The position numbers and the translations under genes are program-made. Source: Brachypodium distachyon (taxonomy: Eukaryota > Streptophyta > Magnoliopsida > Poales > Poaceae). From it: 64,000 bases of DNA. Positions 48,901-59,539 of the stretch are shown here, piece by piece. Every line of letters starts with the position of its first letter. The first letter of the stretch is position 1. The DNA lies in contig NC_016132.3 of NCBI RefSeq assembly GCF_000005505.3, forward strand, positions 56,620,914 through 56,684,913. Direction: 5' to 3'. The notes under the pieces are model-generated. The model searched no databases. It was not told the DNA's origin and saw only the letters and a list, made by a program, of their open reading frames with translations.

Positions 48901-51900
48901 CGACTTCCAACCTCTTCTCAACAAGGTGGCTGGGAGGCTTCGGGGATGGACGTCGAAGATGCTGTTGCCAGCGAGGAGGCTTACTCTGGTGAAATCCAGT
49001 TCATATTCTATCTCCACCTACCACCTGACTGTTTTCAACTTACCTAAATGGGTGGACAAATGGCTGGATAAAATCAGAGGGGCTTTCTTATGAAAGGTGA
49101 ACAACGATGATTTCAATTGCAAAGGAAAAGCTCTGGTTAATTGGAAGACGGTTTGTCAGCCTAAGGATCTTGGCGGCTTGGGAATCTCTGACATTGAACG
49201 CTTTGGTCGGGCCTTGTGTATGCGTTGGCCTTGGTTGGAGTGGAAGGCACCCAACCGGCCTTGGGTTGGGTCCAAGCTCCCCTGCGATGACAAAGACTTG
49301 GAGTTCTTCAGAGCTTCAACTCGTGTGACCTTGGGCAATGGGGAGAAAGCTTTATTTTGGCATGATAGTTGGTTCAACGCCACAAACCTCAAATCCATCT
49401 TCCCTAATCTTTTTAAAGTAGCCACTCGTAAAAAGAGGACTATTCAAAAGGAGCTGCGCCAAGATAACTGGATTCGCGCGCTTGTCAGAATTTCCACCTT
49501 CGAGCAGCTTGTTGAGTTCGCTTGCCTCGCTGAGATTATTGATGGCAGTCAGCTGCAACCTCTTGTGGCAGACATAATCTCATGGAAGTGGACAGCTAAG
49601 GGAGAATACATGGCGGCTTCAACTTATCAAGCGCAGTTTGCAGGAACTTTTCTAGGTTTTTTGATGCCTCCAAAATCTAGAAGGCGCGTGCGGAGCCTAA
49701 GTGCAAATTCTTCGCGTGGACCATGCTCCATGGAAAAATTCTCACGGCGGATGATCTTGCGGCAAGAGGATGGGAGCACGAGTTATGTATGCTTTGCAAA
49801 AAGGCACCTGAGACCATCGACCACCTGTGCAGAATCTGTCCTTTCACCAGGAAGGTCTGGGATTTGGTGAGGCGCTGGTTTGGCGATCCCCCGGCCAGTA
49901 TTGAAGTCACCTCATCCGTCGACGAACGGTGGGAGAAGGATAGAGCCTTGCACAATGAAACCACAAGTCTTGACTTCGACGGCCTGATCATTTGTACATG
50001 TCGGAGCGTGTGGAAGGAGATAAACGTCGAATTTTTCAGCACCAAGACAGAGATGAGGAGGATGTTGCTTTTAGTTGTCACGAGGAGTTCAGGCGTTCAG
50101 GATTGCCATGAGGCCATCTGTGATCAATTTTTGTGAGAGTAGTCCATATTTTGTTGGGTATTTTTCTAGCTTTGGCCTTCTTAACAAAAGCTAGATGTCG
50201 TCTTCTTCTTCTTAATTGAACGGCAGAGCTCCTGCCTTTATCCTCAAAAAATTACTAGGAAGTGGGTGGGCCCATCGAGCTCGATACTCTATCCTATTAT
50301 GCTATGACTTTAGGATGATAAGCAGAGCTCTTGAAAATCAAGACCTATTATTGGTAAATAATGAATCCTTTTCAAGGTTGGGGCGACTCTATCCACATGA
50401 TTTCTCATGGTACTTGTTAGTACAAAAGGAAGTCAAAGTATTTAAATACTACTCCCTCCGTTCCTAAATTCAAATATGAACTAAAACAATGACAGGAATT
50501 TAGAAACGGATGGAGTATAATACTAATTAAGTAAATTTATTTTAGTTCCTAGTGTGTTAACTTGATGTCATATGCACGATTATATGAAGAAGTTTTAATA
50601 TTATCATGTCACTGTAATCAAATCTAAGTTAGTTGATCGTTGATGCTGCATTTTTTTGTTAGAATTTGCATTCGATGGTTTGATTTTATTTTTCACAATT
50701 TGCTTGTTGGGGCTACAATATCATTTGAATTTTTGATCTAACATGGTTAAAAAAAATACAAGTAATTCAACTTCAACAGCCATTCAGAAATGGTAATTGA
50801 TGCAACGAAAGGATTTAATTGGATTTTTTTTTCAAATGGTGATGATGGTGCCTACGATGAAGTATACAAATTCTTATGTCTCATTAATACAATTATTTAT
50901 ATATATTTTTATTTTATATGAATCATTCATATGGCTTTTTTAATTTGTGCTCCACTCCTATTCTACACTTTGGACTACTTTGGGAGATGTACTAATAAGA
51001 TTTAGGTTATCCTGATATGGTTGACAACATTAGCTTCACCTTACTTTCTTACTCTTATAATAAGCTGGCAATACGCAAGATTTATAGTTTTATTACTATT
51101 CATAAAGTAAATATATTCTATGTGTCGTTAGAGGAATTAAACTTCATAGTAAACACATCATGTTGTGTTAATACAAATTTTACTTTACAAAAAAATTGTA
51201 TAGAGAAAATAAGGTGAAGTTGGATTTGTAGAAGTAGATTTCGATGTGTAAATAATCCTTGTATGTTCATTATACATATATAAAATTAATACATAGAATG
51301 TATTATTAGGATTATTTGGTTGTTCACTATACAAGGCTTTTTAATGGATCTTATTTTAAATTTTTAGTAATGTTCTAAACTGTTTGAGTAAAATACCTTG
51401 ATTTGCATCCCAACTTTATTAAGTCTATGCTAGGTCATTTCTCTATCCTCTTGGTTTACTTTATGTCCGGTCATGATTTACTTTATGGAAAGATCATCTA
51501 TATCTTAACATTTAACTTGCACACACAACTCGTTGAAATTTTTATCCTACATATCACCTTACTACATAATTTAGGGTCCCAAAGATGTATATTTTGTTTG
51601 CCGGTCCTCTTATATGTACCAACCATCCACAACGCTGCGAGGTATTTATAGAATCGTGTAGGTGTAGACCATTATACAATCTGAGCTAGAAAACATGCTA
51701 CGGTAACCGTAAAGTATTGGAGTTCACTGCAACTTCACATCGGGTTTGAAGTGACAATGGCTAGGAAATTCCATAAAGATTGGTTGCATGACCTATTGCT
51801 AGCCCCTATGCTCTTTAGTTTTTGCATAAGCCTTTTGGGGAGTTTTTTTTTCCGCTCTTCCCTTCTAATGGAGGCAGGTGAATTTGCCTTGCAGGATCAA

Positions 51901-54900
51901 CTTCATGAGGATGTACCATATTTCTGTTTTTATCTTAATGTTGTTTGCTTCCATTGGCCATGTCCCTCCACTCCTCAGAAGCGTCACTTTGTCGAAGTGT
52001 GGTCCTTCAACCAATTTATCTTGATCACTCACCAAGCCTAAAAGAACCTCCCAATCACATCACATGGTCCTTCGAGTGGCTTTGTCTACGTGGGACTTCA
52101 CTATAGATCTTGGGTAGTGCATATTGTTTTTTCATACACACCCTCTGATATCCCAAAAAAGTGTTGATAAATTTTAGCATGGTCCTTCAAGCGGTTTCTC
52201 GTAGGAGGGCCTTCAACATTAATTAAGGGCAGTAGACAGTTTCATGTATTTTGAGGTTCTGGTATCATCATGCTTTGGCATGGGTGAGAACCATCGGCGG
52301 AGTGTACTCATTGTAGTTGCAACGAATGAACTTGTCTGGATTTGGTTGTATACAAGAACACCTTGGGCCACTCTGCCCTCCTTTGCATCATAGACTAAAC
52401 GACAGAAATATGTACTCACTTTAGAGACGTCAAAAATATACTGGAGTCGGGATATCCAATAGGAGTCATGTAAGAAAAGTCAAGGCTCTATTTTAGCTTC
52501 ATGGCAATCTTTTGAAGAGTTGTGACATTTCACATTATGTGGAACCACCTCAATTTTGAATGTCGACGGACGTGTAGCTTCATGATTCTGTGAACCTTCT
52601 TAAACCATTTAGTTACTACCCACAATTTTTTCTGACATGTTACCCTTCTAATCTTTTTTTGGAAGCTCACCCTTGATAGCATGTAATTGATGATGATGAT
52701 GATGATGATGATGCTTTCATCCCATAGTAGTACACCTAGGAGTCTTTAATGTTTCTACATCAACATCAACTTCGAGGTTCAGTACTCTGCATCTTGCTTT
52801 TGTGAAAGACCATGCAAGAGACTGGGGAAGTTGCAAGAAAAACCTCTCTTGCATGATGGAAGATAATGAAGAGCTTTTAGAAACCTAGTGGTATTGTTGC
52901 TAGTACCGCTAGTGCCTTTGTTGCCATTTTGCATGGGCCCTCCTATCCTACCAGGTGGTGTGGTGGTCTTTTGTGCTACCTTGAAGCTACATAATTTGTT
53001 TGGACAAAGGATCATTTCTAGTGCGGTGATGATTATTTCGACTTGCAATATCACCTGAAGCTATCGGTAGTGGTTGCTGGCCACAATAACGACGCATAGA
53101 ACCTCCTATGCCCTGGTTAGCTATACTAGTCTTTGGTTATGCCGGGTGCCTGCACCTCCTAAGAAATCAAGGGTTCCAGAGGGAGTATGGTCGCAAGGCT
53201 CGTAAGGTTCCTTTGGGACCTTCTCAGAAATCAAGGTTCCGAAGGACGTAATGCTCAAGGGACATAGCTTATAGCGGAGGCGTCTGAAGGCGCATTAGAG
53301 CAAACTCTAGGCATCACCCCAAATGGAAAATGAGGTGTTCAACTCCTACAAAGGCCTCTTGCTACCAACCCCGTGAAGTGTTTGAGGTGACTTAGGCAAA
53401 TGGAGTCCATAGTGGATGATTAGTGTATTGTATGCTCCTAGCGACTACTTGACCTTAGGCTTGGACATGATCTCCCCTTGAACGGGGATCTAAGAGAAGG
53501 TCCAGGTGCCTCGAGACAAGGCTTCTTACAAAAGAAGGCTAGGCCACAGAAGGTCGAGAACCATGTTTTGACATGGCAAAGAGTTGCTAGGGCACTAGGG
53601 GGCTTCTCTTTGAGGAGGGCCTCAGAGTCCTTGGGTGAGGGCTTCTCTTTGTAGAAGGCCTTTGAGTGATTGCGAGAGGGCTTCATTTTACTAAGGGAAA
53701 CAACACTTTTGGGGGTAAATATTGATCCCACAACAACATATTGTGTTGCTTTGCAAACTCTTTTAGAGAAGTGCGAGCTAATCTTTTAAATCACACTAAC
53801 CTGAAATGGAAACTGAAGAATCTAACCAAAATTGTTCAGATGTTAGTTATAGCCTCTAGTACGAAATATTGTCATCACTACAAGCTATTTATTACTCCCT
53901 CCGATCCTAAATTGTTGTCGAAATATTACATGTATCTACACGCTTTTTAAAAATAGATACATCCATATTTGGGCAAATTTGAGTCAAGAATTTAGGATCA
54001 GAGGGAGTAGTCAATAAGATTCACTAGAAATATTAGATGCCATTTTTTTTCTTAGTCTACGATAGGAGAAATGAAATAAACCGAAAAATGACTTCTAAAC
54101 GAATTTAAGAAACCAAACTTAAAATGGTTTTGATATGACGTATACCTTGAGTGGTGCAAAGAAAAACATTGAGTTACTCTTTGATTCGCAGGATTTTGGA
54201 AGAAAAAAACCCGTAGGAATATGATAGGAATGAACGGGTAATAGAGTCTAGTTGATGGGTGGTGTATGTTAGGCTCTTGGCGTCTACCTGACCTTAGTCT
54301 TGGACTTTATTTCCCCTCAAACCGAGATCTAAAAGAAGACATCGGGTCTCATGAGACTTTCTTGCAAAAGAAGGCTCCGCCACAAAGGCTGGCACCAGTT
54401 TTGACAAGGCAAAGAATTATCGGGCCCCTAGTTGGGGTCTCTCTTTAAGGAGGGCCTCAGTGTCTTTGGGAGAGGGCTTCTCCATGAAGAAGGCCTTTTG
54501 AGTCCCTGGGGGAGAGCTTCATTTTATCAAGGGAATTGACACTTCAGTCATCCGTTTTCGGGGTAAATATTATGTTGCTTTGCAAACTCTTTTCAAGAAC
54601 TGACATGCTAATCTCTGGAACCACCAAAACCCAAAATGAAAATTGAAGAATCTACCAAAACTGTTGAGATGTTATGTTGTAGCCTCATTTGCAAGTATTT
54701 CTTGCTCCATAAATGTCGTTTACCTTGAGTATTCCAAAGAAAAAACATCAAGGGACTCTTCGATTCACAGGATTTTGAAAACCTAGAACTAGATGAACAT
54801 AGGAATAGGATAAGAATGAATGGGTAATGGAGTCCATGGCTGACATGTAGTTTCTGCTAGGCTCCCAGCTACTGCCTGACCTTAGGCTCAGACTTGATTT

Positions 54901-57900
54901 CCCCTTGAAACGAGATCTAAGACAAGGCTTCTTGCAAACAAAGGCTTGGCCATGAATGCAGGTACTATGTCTTGACTAGGCAAAGAGTTTCAGGCCCCTC
55001 CCCTAGGAGGAGCTTTCCTTTGAGGAGGGCCTCCGAGTCTTTGGGAGAGGACTTCTCTGAAGAAGACTTTTGAATCCTTGGGAGGGTATTTATTTAAATA
55101 AGGAAATCAACACTGGCGTTCTAATCTTTCAAACCACCAAAACCTAAAATGAAAATTGAAGAATCTAACCAAAATGTTGAGATTATGTTGTTGCCTCTAG
55201 TATGAAATATTTTCATCAATACACGTTACTTAATAGATGATAAGATTCACTAGCCATATTAAATGCCGTTCTTTCTTAGTCCACGTTAGGAGAAATGAAA
55301 TAAACCAAAAATGAATTTTATACAAATTTAACAAATCAAACTTAAAATGGTTTTGATATTATCTGAAGACAATATATTATAATAAGATGCTCATTGGCAA
55401 GTATTTATTCCTCCATATATGATGTTTACCTTGAGTAGTGCAAAGAAAAACATTGAGGAACCCTTAAAAGATGGAAATAGCATAGGAATGAATGTGCGAA
55501 ACATCAGATTAACAATGCAGAAATTTATAGATTTGGTGTTTACTTCAAAGGAATTGGAAAAGCTCAAGGATTCTAATAAAGATAATCAAATTAAAGTCTA
55601 AACTGCAAGCAAAAGTGAAGTGTAATGTTGTTCTTCCTACCTTGCACAGTGCAAAGTAAGGTGGGGCATATGATCAAGTATGCCTATATATTGGAGATTT
55701 TGACTACTTGTCCATATCTTTCCTACTTATAAAGTTTGGAGTTGGTGGTCGTCAATTCACTTCTTCCTAACCCTTCTCTTGTCACCCGTTTGGAGTTGGT
55801 GGTCCTCATTTCACTTCTTCCTAACCCTTATCTTGTCACCCCTGACAAGTAGATTGACCCATGAGTTAAAACATCAAGTCATAATCCTTCCTTACATAGT
55901 CTCTACTGCTGCCTTTCCTCTCCAATTTCCATGAGTTTGGGTGCAGAGTTCAAATTCAGCAAAGCCGATCATCAGGCATTATGGCATTGGTTCATACGTT
56001 GACTATCATGTTGTCTTTAGTTGTAAATTTTCTTTTTTGCCGATTCCGTAGCAAAGCACGGGCACAAAGCTAGTATAAGTATATAACCCATTTAGTGGTT
56101 TATGGGCAGCTAGCTTGCAATTTTCGGAGATTTGGCTTGATTTTATGGGATATACTATCTCTTGCAATTTATTTCCAGTTGACATAACCAATGCCCTACC
56201 AAGAAAGTGAGGTGATTAATTTTAGGCTCAAAAACACAAAATTTGTGGAGTAAATACTAACAGTACGAAAAGTTATATGCTTGTAGAAACCTATACCATA
56301 AGGCTTATATTTTCATGCTCTAGAAAACTGGTACCATGGTAAGATCTCTATTTGAATATGATCTTTAAAAATTCTTATCATCTGGAGATACAGTATATTC
56401 AAATTCTGGAGCACAGGTCCAACAACCCCTCCGTTAGTCTTGATGGTGCTTGCAATATATCGGCACATTTAAGAAAACTTAAACAGAAACTTCTTTCAAA
56501 AGTTTGTTTTGATGTATTTGAATATTCATTTCTACTTGTACTTAACAAAGCTTTATAGAACAATCTATTCCTTGATAAATCATTTATCCCTCTTGGCTAT
56601 GTTTCTAATATCCTGATGCATACTATAGGTGGGTTTTCCTACTGACTACGGAAATATTTCGATGATCTTTGCAGGGAACGACATAAAAAAGATAAAGATA
56701 TATAGTTTTCATATTTGTGCATTCAAGATATCATTTCCAACCTAGGATCTTGATCCTGCTGAAAGGGACAAAATCATGTGTGTGTTTTATTTTGATAGCA
56801 TTTTTTCTTGACAGTGCGATGTCAGTTTCGAGTCCACTAGCATATGTGGAACGCAAGGAACATAAGCAGGCTAAGGAAAATGCATATGGATATGTCAAGT
56901 CTAATACGGAATTTTTACTTTGGGGTTCCTTTATATAATAATAGTTGCCCAAAGCAGCCAGTTTTAGATAGAGAAAAAGACACTGTGATATAAAAGATGT
57001 TAACACAGAGTAGATATTCTTCGTGCAGATATAGATAACATTTTGAATATTTATACAGGTCTTCACCAAATTACAAGAGAAAATACCTGAGCTACTGTTC
57101 AATTTTCCCTATTATTAAGTTGTTGTTTTTTTGTAAACTGCCGCAACAGTATTGAACTTGAAATTCAGATTTTTCGAAATGTTATTTTAAGACAATGTCC
57201 AATTCATTTCATTTTCAGCATTGAAGGCACATATGACCGCTATCAGCAATTTGCGGGAGCCGTAAGGAACACATATCAAGGAGGCGCAAGTACCAGCAAT
57301 GTAAAACAATCCAGAATACTTTACTTAGTGCATTCTTTAGAGCTTGTGTAGTTATGGTACCGGTAGCTGCCAAGTTTTGATCTTGTTGCAATCTTTTATT
57401 GCCATGAAAACTCAGTATGCATGATGTAGTGTTTGTAATCAAGTATTCTTTTGGTAAAAAGAAATCAAGTATCTTTAGCCAATGCAGCTTTACAGAAACA
57501 ATGATGCTAAAATTCTTAAAATCGCTACTTGTTTATCTGATCAAACCGTCAATTTTTCCAGACTAGGTTGTTATTGCCCATCTTGTATCCAAGATGGCCA
57601 TATTGAGAGATTTGATCTAGATTCATATGCTTGTTGATAAGATACTTTGGTTCTGAACCAGGATGAAGATCCTTCAAATCTACAGTCAAGGCTTAGGGAG
57701 ATTACTGCCTGGTAGCCCTTCCGACTTTTTACAATGTCTTACAGTGTCATTTACTGTGTACACTCCTGATCTGATTATTGTACAAATCCGCAGGTCTGTT
57801 CACAATAATGCTGATAATGCAGATGCCAGTAATCTAGAGAAACTGGAGAAACTACTGACAGATGCTAAGAGGGTACTTTAATGGCCCCGTTGTCACTTGT

Positions 57901-58947
57901 AGTCCACTTATATCGATGAAAATCCAGTTTCCAAGTCATGTTGTATCGTCATTCCTTGAATAAATGGCTGTGGTTTCTGCCATCTTTTCACCTGAGTAAG
58001 CTCAAGATGACTAAATATTTAGGGATTTGGGTAACTAAGTCAGTGTGTCACAGCCTTAGAATTATCTTAGTTTTAGCAGTGTCAAGCTGGACGCTCAACT
58101 AGACATAATTAATTCCTGCTCGTCAGCAAAAAGTTTGCTTTTTCTCCTTTTGAGCAGATGTTGCTATTGCCCACTGATATGCGTTTTTCATTTGACTACC
58201 TAGTCTTAACCTGACTGAGGAAAATCATTCAACAGAATACCCATCTTGAGACAATGAGCCTGAATGTATGTATGTCTGTTCCTATATCTATGATAAGTCA
58301 ACAAGAATGAACTCAAAGGGTCACTTCTCTATGCATGTGGCTGCCTTGATAGTTTCAGAATAATTCACGAGGAGTTAAATGTTAATATATTTTGTAAATT
58401 CAGCATAGACAATAAGTTTGTATATGTATGGAAGACAAGCATATGAATGGAGAAGCCTAACCACAGTGCTGAAAATGGCAGACCTTCCAACAAAGCGTTG
58501 CGAGAACTGTCCTGAGATGACAAGATTGCAGATGTAGCATATCATCTGGCTACATTAGAATTAAGCTTTTTCAGATGTTAGTTTGTATGATTGTGGCAAG
58601 TGTACTCTATTGCCTTTTGTCTGACAGTTGTGTTGCTTATTCCATAGCACTATTAAGCCTGGTAACAGCATAGTGATATTTCACGTTTGTACAGTGGCTG
58701 CTTGGAGTGACAGCCAAAATATGCCACTCATTATAATTGAGCTTGGCAGTTAATTTTCCTGCAAACATGATATTACTGCTTCTCTGATTCCACCTACATA
58801 ATTCCCAAAATTAGTTTTCAGTGACACTGGTATGCTGATTTTAGTTTCTGCTTTGTTGGGGTGCAGGCTTTGGCGAAACAAAATAGCAACAGGAGTGCAA
58901 CCGGTGAGAACTCCAATGGACCTACTGGAGAGGGAGGAAACGCTTAA
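42928..58947 (+). CDS. FLC-clade MADS-box protein (OsMADS51/ODDSOC-type)
   Basis: Five coding exons: 42,928-43,115; 57,219-57,300; 57,662-57,711; 57,794-57,872; 58,867-58,947. All have GT/AG borders and join in frame to a 159-aa protein. Exon 1 encodes the whole MADS domain (residues 1-60; [19 protein letters not shown], then [20 protein letters not shown]), which binds CArG boxes as a dimer. Exon 2 ([15 protein letters not shown]) and exon 4 ([15 protein letters not shown]) form a much shortened I/K region, and the tail LAKQNSNRS is short and polar. This layout and length match rice OsMADS51 (about 164 aa) and the cold-responsive ODDSOC genes of temperate cereals, relatives of Arabidopsis FLC that act in flowering time. 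Compared with the rice protein as I remember it, about six residues (DTKSKK) before LAKQN are missing here; either that exon was lost or I failed to find it. Intron 1 is about 14.1 kb. Confidence 0.9.
44955..45721 (+). mobile_element. Solo-LTR-like element, copy 2 (plus orientation)
   Basis: It starts TGTCGGGGGATGACCCCGGG and ends near CCAAGTTAA. It is homologous along its length with the inverted copy at 14,473-15,233. A TATAAATA promoter motif (45,447-45,454) is followed by CT-rich DNA and by the block GGGCTCCAAACCTGGGTAGA. No internal retrotransposon region adjoins it. It lies in the MADS intron in the sense direction, so its promoter could in principle initiate transcripts toward exon 2. 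The sequence GATGGC before it and its inverse GCCATC after it do not form a direct duplication. Confidence 0.65.
45845..46265 (-). pseudogene. PIF/Harbinger transposase fragment
   Basis: Minus-strand translation gives [20 protein letters not shown], then [11 protein letters not shown] and [12 protein letters not shown], a block I recognise as diagnostic of plant PIF/Harbinger transposases (the '[11 protein letters not shown]' signature, in which the D is a catalytic residue). Upstream on the same strand [12 protein letters not shown] is followed, after a frameshift, by AYGPTSNIC, matching the usual 'MLAYG' region. The reading frame is broken and both ends are missing. On the far side of the solo-LTR-like element, GAGCAACTCCAACGAG near 44,520 resembles a Harbinger terminal repeat, so the LTR may have landed inside the same element. 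Confidence 0.7.
46343..46652. repeat. 155-bp tandem duplication, two copies
   Basis: Unit 1 (46,343-46,497) and unit 2 (46,498-46,652) both begin ATAATCTCTCACATCCCAAC and end CAACCGTCTCT followed by A or G. They differ at only a few positions, so the duplication is recent. A further short partial match (TAGTTGTGGTTATGTGGA) follows near 46,715-46,735. It is noncoding. Confidence 0.85.
47354..47400. mobile_element. Truncated Stowaway end
   Basis: CTCCCTCCGTCCCTAAATTC matches the outer arm of the 50,452-50,515 element in the same family. The homology stops after about 50 bp and no right end follows. Confidence 0.5.
47595..48171. mobile_element. Mutator-like element, 577 bp, with perfect 9-bp target duplication
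   Basis: Terminal inverted repeats of about 118 bp start GGGTTAATTGGATCTATGCC at both ends. Identical 9-bp direct repeats TTTATGTAA flank it at 47,586-47,594 and 48,172-48,180, the hallmark of MULE insertion. The interior is AT-rich and encodes no transposase, so the element is non-autonomous. Confidence 0.9.
48203..49870 (+). pseudogene. Non-LTR retrotransposon reverse transcriptase, broken
   Basis: Coding remnants in the LINE lie at about 48,203-48,472 (N-terminal fingers), 48,352-48,795 (palm), 48,617-49,093 (thumb) and 49,097-49,870 (connection and zf-RVT). Shifts between these frames and a stop-bearing junction near 49,093 rule out a working protein. At 48,682-48,693 the expected Tyr-Ala-Asp-Asp reads Tyr-Ala-Asp-Ala (GCT), removing one metal-binding aspartate. 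No RNase H domain is seen after the zf-RVT region. Confidence 0.85.
48207..50250 (+). mobile_element. 5'-truncated LINE with 15-bp target duplication
   Basis: Perfect direct repeats ATTACTAGGAAGTGG lie at 48,192-48,206 and 50,251-50,265, directly bounding the element. The body encodes, in several frames on the plus strand, a reverse transcriptase (DYRPISLI near 48,206; [14 protein letters not shown] near 48,408), the thumb region ([20 protein letters not shown]), then the zf-RVT C-terminal domain ([20 protein letters not shown] and [11 protein letters not shown] around 49,700-49,870). The first part of the element (ORF1, endonuclease) is absent, as is common for incomplete target-primed insertions. 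Frames are broken several times, and the catalytic YADD box reads YADA. The element is therefore dead. It ends in a short A run (TCCTCAAAAA). Confidence 0.92.
50452..50515. mobile_element. Short Stowaway MITE, 64 bp
   Basis: CTCCCTCCGTTCCTAAATTC pairs with GGAATTTAGAAACGGATGGAG. TA flanks both ends. Confidence 0.75.
50516..53397. other. Intron sequence without recognised content
   Basis: AT-rich intronic DNA. A (GAT)n microsatellite lies near 52,689-52,713. Open frames up to 96 aa have no recognisable domain. Bases 53,050-53,350 contain repeated TCAGAAATCAAGG/AAGAAATCAAGG phrases that look like decayed repeat DNA. Confidence 0.4.
53398..55495. repeat. Tandem array of three diverged long units in MADS intron 1
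   Basis: A recognisable phrase TGACCTTAG.CT..GAC recurs at about 53,451, 54,287 and 54,878. Each is followed in order by a block with GAGGAGGGCCTC, then GAGGGCTTC-like repeats, GGGTAAATATT or similar, CAAAACC-type sequence and AAAATTGAAGAATCTA. Units 1 and 3 share a later block (AAGATTCACTAG.AATATTA-like, then AGGAGAAATGAAATAAACC) that unit 2 lacks. Unit spacing is about 0.6-0.8 kb. Unit 1 is interrupted by the Stowaway at 53,895-54,007. No protein is encoded. Confidence 0.75.
53895..54007. mobile_element. Stowaway-type MITE, 113 bp, inside the tandem array
   Basis: It starts CTCCCTCCGATCC and ends GGATCAGAGGGAG with TA on both sides. It is very similar to the element at 8,059-8,171 and the same length. 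The neighbouring array unit (near 55,220) lacks it, which confirms an insertion after the array formed. Confidence 0.9.
55734..55841. repeat. 54-bp tandem duplication
   Basis: Two adjacent copies beginning GTTTGGAGTTGGTGGTC and ending CTTGTCACCC, at 55,734-55,787 and 55,788-55,841, with three or four differences. They are noncoding and intronic. Confidence 0.85.
56041..56073. mobile_element. Possible Helitron 3' terminus
   Basis: The sequence CCGTAGCAAAGCACGGGCAC followed by AAAGCTAG and then T resembles the 3' end of grass Helitrons: a short hairpin near the end (CCGT/ACGG) and a terminal CTAG before a host T. The stem is weak and I could not find the matching 5' TC end, so this is only a candidate. 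Confidence 0.3.
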
Positions 58948-59539
58948 GAAGAGCTTAGGTGACATGTCCTGTGCAAGCATTCAGCGCACGATTAAAACTA
59001 TTTCGTGCTGCCGCACATACATTTCCCCTCTTCCCCTATTATTGGGAAGGAGATGGTGCAGGCCGCTGCTTATAAGATGTAAGTGAGGAGGTGCAACCTC
59101 AATGGAAGCGTAAGGGTAATACTAATAACATGTCTGTGCACCGTGCTAACGGAGACATGCTTTACCTATATGGCTCTGTGTGCTGCTCTGTGCTATTCTA
59201 TCTATGTATGCTTGCTCCTGTAGGAGCTGTGATTTCGTATTATTTGCCTGTGTCCAAGCTCATCTCTTGTGATATATATGCAACGACAATATTTCCAAAC
59301 TTGAAATTTCAGTGTGAACTCTTATAGTTACCAGGTTTGACATAGAGACGTTACCTATGAACTCTTTATTGCCAGGTTTGTGATTCCATAGTATCTGCGT
59401 ATGGATAATCATATGCGCACTAGAAGAAAAAACGATGTGCAGCCTTGCTGGATGCATTTATGGGTTTGGCAGGCTTGGTAGCTGCACTGTGACTGTTGAT
59501 TTTCTTCCTAAGTTCGAAGATGTCATGTATGGCAGCTTA
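58948..59539 (+). other. Probable 3' untranslated region of the MADS gene
   Basis: About 0.6 kb after the stop codon at 58,945-58,947, AT-rich and without coding signal. It precedes the downstream tandem array. The polyadenylation site cannot be set with certainty. Confidence 0.4.

Larger units (their letters stand above)
43116..57218 (+). other. Giant first intron of the MADS-box gene
   Basis: The 14,103-bp intron runs from AAG|GTGCGT to TTTTCAG|CATTG. Exon 1 and exon 2 join through an AGC serine codon. It contains, in order, a solo-LTR-like element, a PIF/Harbinger remnant, a 155-bp tandem duplication, a truncated Stowaway, a MULE, a LINE, a Stowaway, a GAT microsatellite (about 52,689-52,713), a large tandem array with another Stowaway inside, a 54-bp duplication and a Helitron-like terminus. 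No other host exon was recognised. A long first intron is typical of FLC-like and other flowering-time MADS genes, where it often carries regulatory and chromatin signals. Confidence 0.85.
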
